Below, in pieces: positions 63,004 through 64,000 of a stretch of DNA of 64,000 nucleotides. Source of the stretch: Sphingomonas sp. CBMAI 2297 (lineage in GTDB: Bacteria; Pseudomonadota; Alphaproteobacteria; Sphingomonadales; Sphingomonadaceae); contig NZ_JAPDIR010000016.1 in assembly GCF_029870595.1 (NCBI RefSeq), forward strand, positions 1 to 64,000, read 5' to 3'. Made by a program: the position numbers and the translations under genes. The notes below the pieces were generated by a model. It was not told the origin of the DNA and made no database searches. It saw nothing but the letters and a program-made list of their open reading frames with translations. Numbering within the stretch: position 1 is the first letter of the stretch; each line of letters opens with the position of its first letter.

Positions 63004-64000
63004 TCAGCGCGCTATCGCCTTCGCTTCGGCACGAAACCTGTGGAGAAGTGGTTCGGTATAGCCATTTGGCTGCGCCAGCCCCTCGAAGATCAGCGCCCGC
63101 GCCGCCTGGAAGGCAAGGCTCGTCGCTTCGTTGCCCGCCATCGGCCGGTAGCGCGGGTCGCCGGCATTCTGCGCATCGACCTTTGCCGCCATCCGCCGGA
63201 GCGCGGCATCGATGTCGTCGGCGCTCGCCACGCCGTGGAGCAGCCAGTTGGCCAGGTGCTGCGAGGAGATGCGCAGCGTGGCGCGATCCTCCATCAGGCC
63301 GATGTCATGGATGTCGGGCACCTTGGAACAGCCGACGCCCTGGTCGATCCAGCGGACGACATAGCCGAGGATGCCCTGGGCATTGTTGTCGAGCTCGCGC
63401 GCGATTTCCTCTTCCGACCAGTTGCGCCCCGGTGCCAGCGGCACGGCGAGCAACGGCGCCAGGCCGGGGATCGCCTCGCCGACGATCTCGCGCTGGCGGG
63501 CGAAGACGTCGACCTGGTGATAATGGAGCGCGTGCAGCGTCGCCGCGGTCGGGCTCGGCACCCAGGCGGTATTCGCGCCGCTCATCGGATGGGCGATCTT
63601 CTGCGCGAGCATGTCGGCCATCCGGTCGGGCGCCGCCCACATGCCCTTGCCGATCTGCGCCTTGCCCGAAAGGCCGCAGGCCAGGCCGATGCGGACGTTG
63701 CGGTCCTCATAGGCCTTGATCCATTCGGCGCCCTTCATCTCGCCCTTGGGCACCATCGGCCCGGCGCGCATGCCGGTATGGATCTCGTCGCCGGTACGAT
63801 CGAGGAAGCCGGTGTTGATGAACACGATGCGGTCGCGCACCGCATGGATGCACGCGGCGAGATTGGCCGAGGTCCGCCGCTCCTCGTCCATCACGCCGAC
63901 CTTGATCGTGTGGCGGGGCAGCACGAGCAGGTCCTCGACCGCGTCGAACAGCCGGTCGGTGAAGCCGCACTCCTCGGGGCCGTGCATCTTGGGCTTCACG
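63004..64000 (-). CDS. glcB: Malate synthase G (5' end outside window)
   Basis: Condenses glyoxylate with acetyl-CoA to malate. The 331 visible residues are the C-terminal part of a protein that is normally about 700-720 residues long. The sequence contains the G-type blocks KPKMHGPEECGFTDRLFDAVED, VGVMDEERRTSANLAACIH, FINTGFLDRTGDEIHTGM (with the catalytic Asp) and SPTAATLHALHYHQV. The final part contains VVRWIDQGVGCSKVPDIHDIGLMEDRATLRISSQ. It works in the glyoxylate cycle or in glycolate use. No other glyoxylate gene is nearby. A hairpin follows the stop. Confidence 0.96.
   Translation of the reverse strand, partial: VKPKMHGPEECGFTDRLFDAVEDLLVLPRHTIKVGVMDEERRTSANLAACIHAVRDRIVFINTGFLDRTGDEIHTGMRAGPMVPKGEMKGAEWIKAYEDRNVRIGLACGLSGKAQIGKGMWAAPDRMADMLAQKIAHPMSGANTAWVPSPTAATLHALHYHQVDVFARQREIVGEAIPGLAPLLAVPLAPGRNWSEEEIARELDNNAQGILGYVVRWIDQGVGCSKVPDIHDIGLMEDRATLRISSQHLANWLLHGVASADDIDAALRRMAAKVDAQNAGDPRYRPMAGNEATSLAFQAARALIFEGLAQPNGYTEPLLHRFRAEAKAIAR

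Overview
The window is about 67% GC and reads as chromosomal DNA of an alphaproteobacterium, most likely Sphingomonadales (Sphingomonas-like). Support comes from a CckA-type cell-cycle kinase, a direct-repeat LexA box (GAAC-N7-GAAC) in front of recA, a DUF6356 small protein, several exported metallopeptidases, a TamA/TamB pair and complete tyrosine (hpd, hmgA) and partial leucine (ivd, mccA, mccB) degradation genes. I see no prophage, transposase, CRISPR array or rRNA operon. Almost all sequence is coding, and many genes overlap by 1-4 bases.

Layout. 1-2.5 kb: rpsB-tsf and an incomplete membrane protein (minus strand). 2.7-7.3 kb: a small unknown protein, a small membrane protein behind two LexA boxes, the psd-pssA phospholipid operon, a P450 and a PmtA-like methyltransferase. 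7.4-14.4 kb: icd, a secreted Cys-rich repeat protein with a secreted papain-like candidate partner, a CPA2 antiporter, and two tandem secreted four-cysteine proteins. 14.4-21.4 kb: alaS, an M50 and an M24 peptidase (minus), then an SDF symporter, a lipoprotein and a small companion (plus). 21.4-26.5 kb: GST, DUF1801, RNB ribonuclease and recA (minus), a MOSC protein (plus), and a 216-bp palindromic element. 26.5-32.6 kb, all minus: single-domain response regulator, cckA, M13 peptidase, DUF2062 and smpB. 32.8-37.2 kb: recJ, tRNA-Glu, YbaK-like deacylase, MHS transporter. 37.3-43.9 kb: DUF6356, an FAD protein, and the tyrosine block hpd / symporter / hmgA / Rieske protein. 44-54.9 kb: leucine block ivd, mccB, mccA, a MaoC protein and an amine-oxidase-like flavoprotein, interrupted by a second M13 peptidase and small unknown genes. 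54.9-64 kb, minus: BVMO-like flavoprotein, tamB, tamA and an incomplete malate synthase G.

How parts fit. Psd and PssA make phosphatidylethanolamine, which the PmtA-like enzyme could methylate. Hpd and HmgA open the homogentisate ring and share a near-identical 18-bp operator; an SDF symporter lies divergent from hmgA inside the same block. Ivd and Mcc form successive steps of leucine breakdown, and malate synthase and isocitrate dehydrogenase handle the resulting acetyl-CoA carbon. 

Most interesting points: the two LexA boxes, exactly 30 bp apart, in front of an undescribed 72-residue membrane protein (the box pattern is validated internally by recA); the three-repeat secreted Cys-rich protein and its partner; hairpins that cover ribosome binding sites at 8.7 and 20.46 kb; and the shared hpd/hmgA operator. 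All functions are inferred from reading the sequence; no database search was run.
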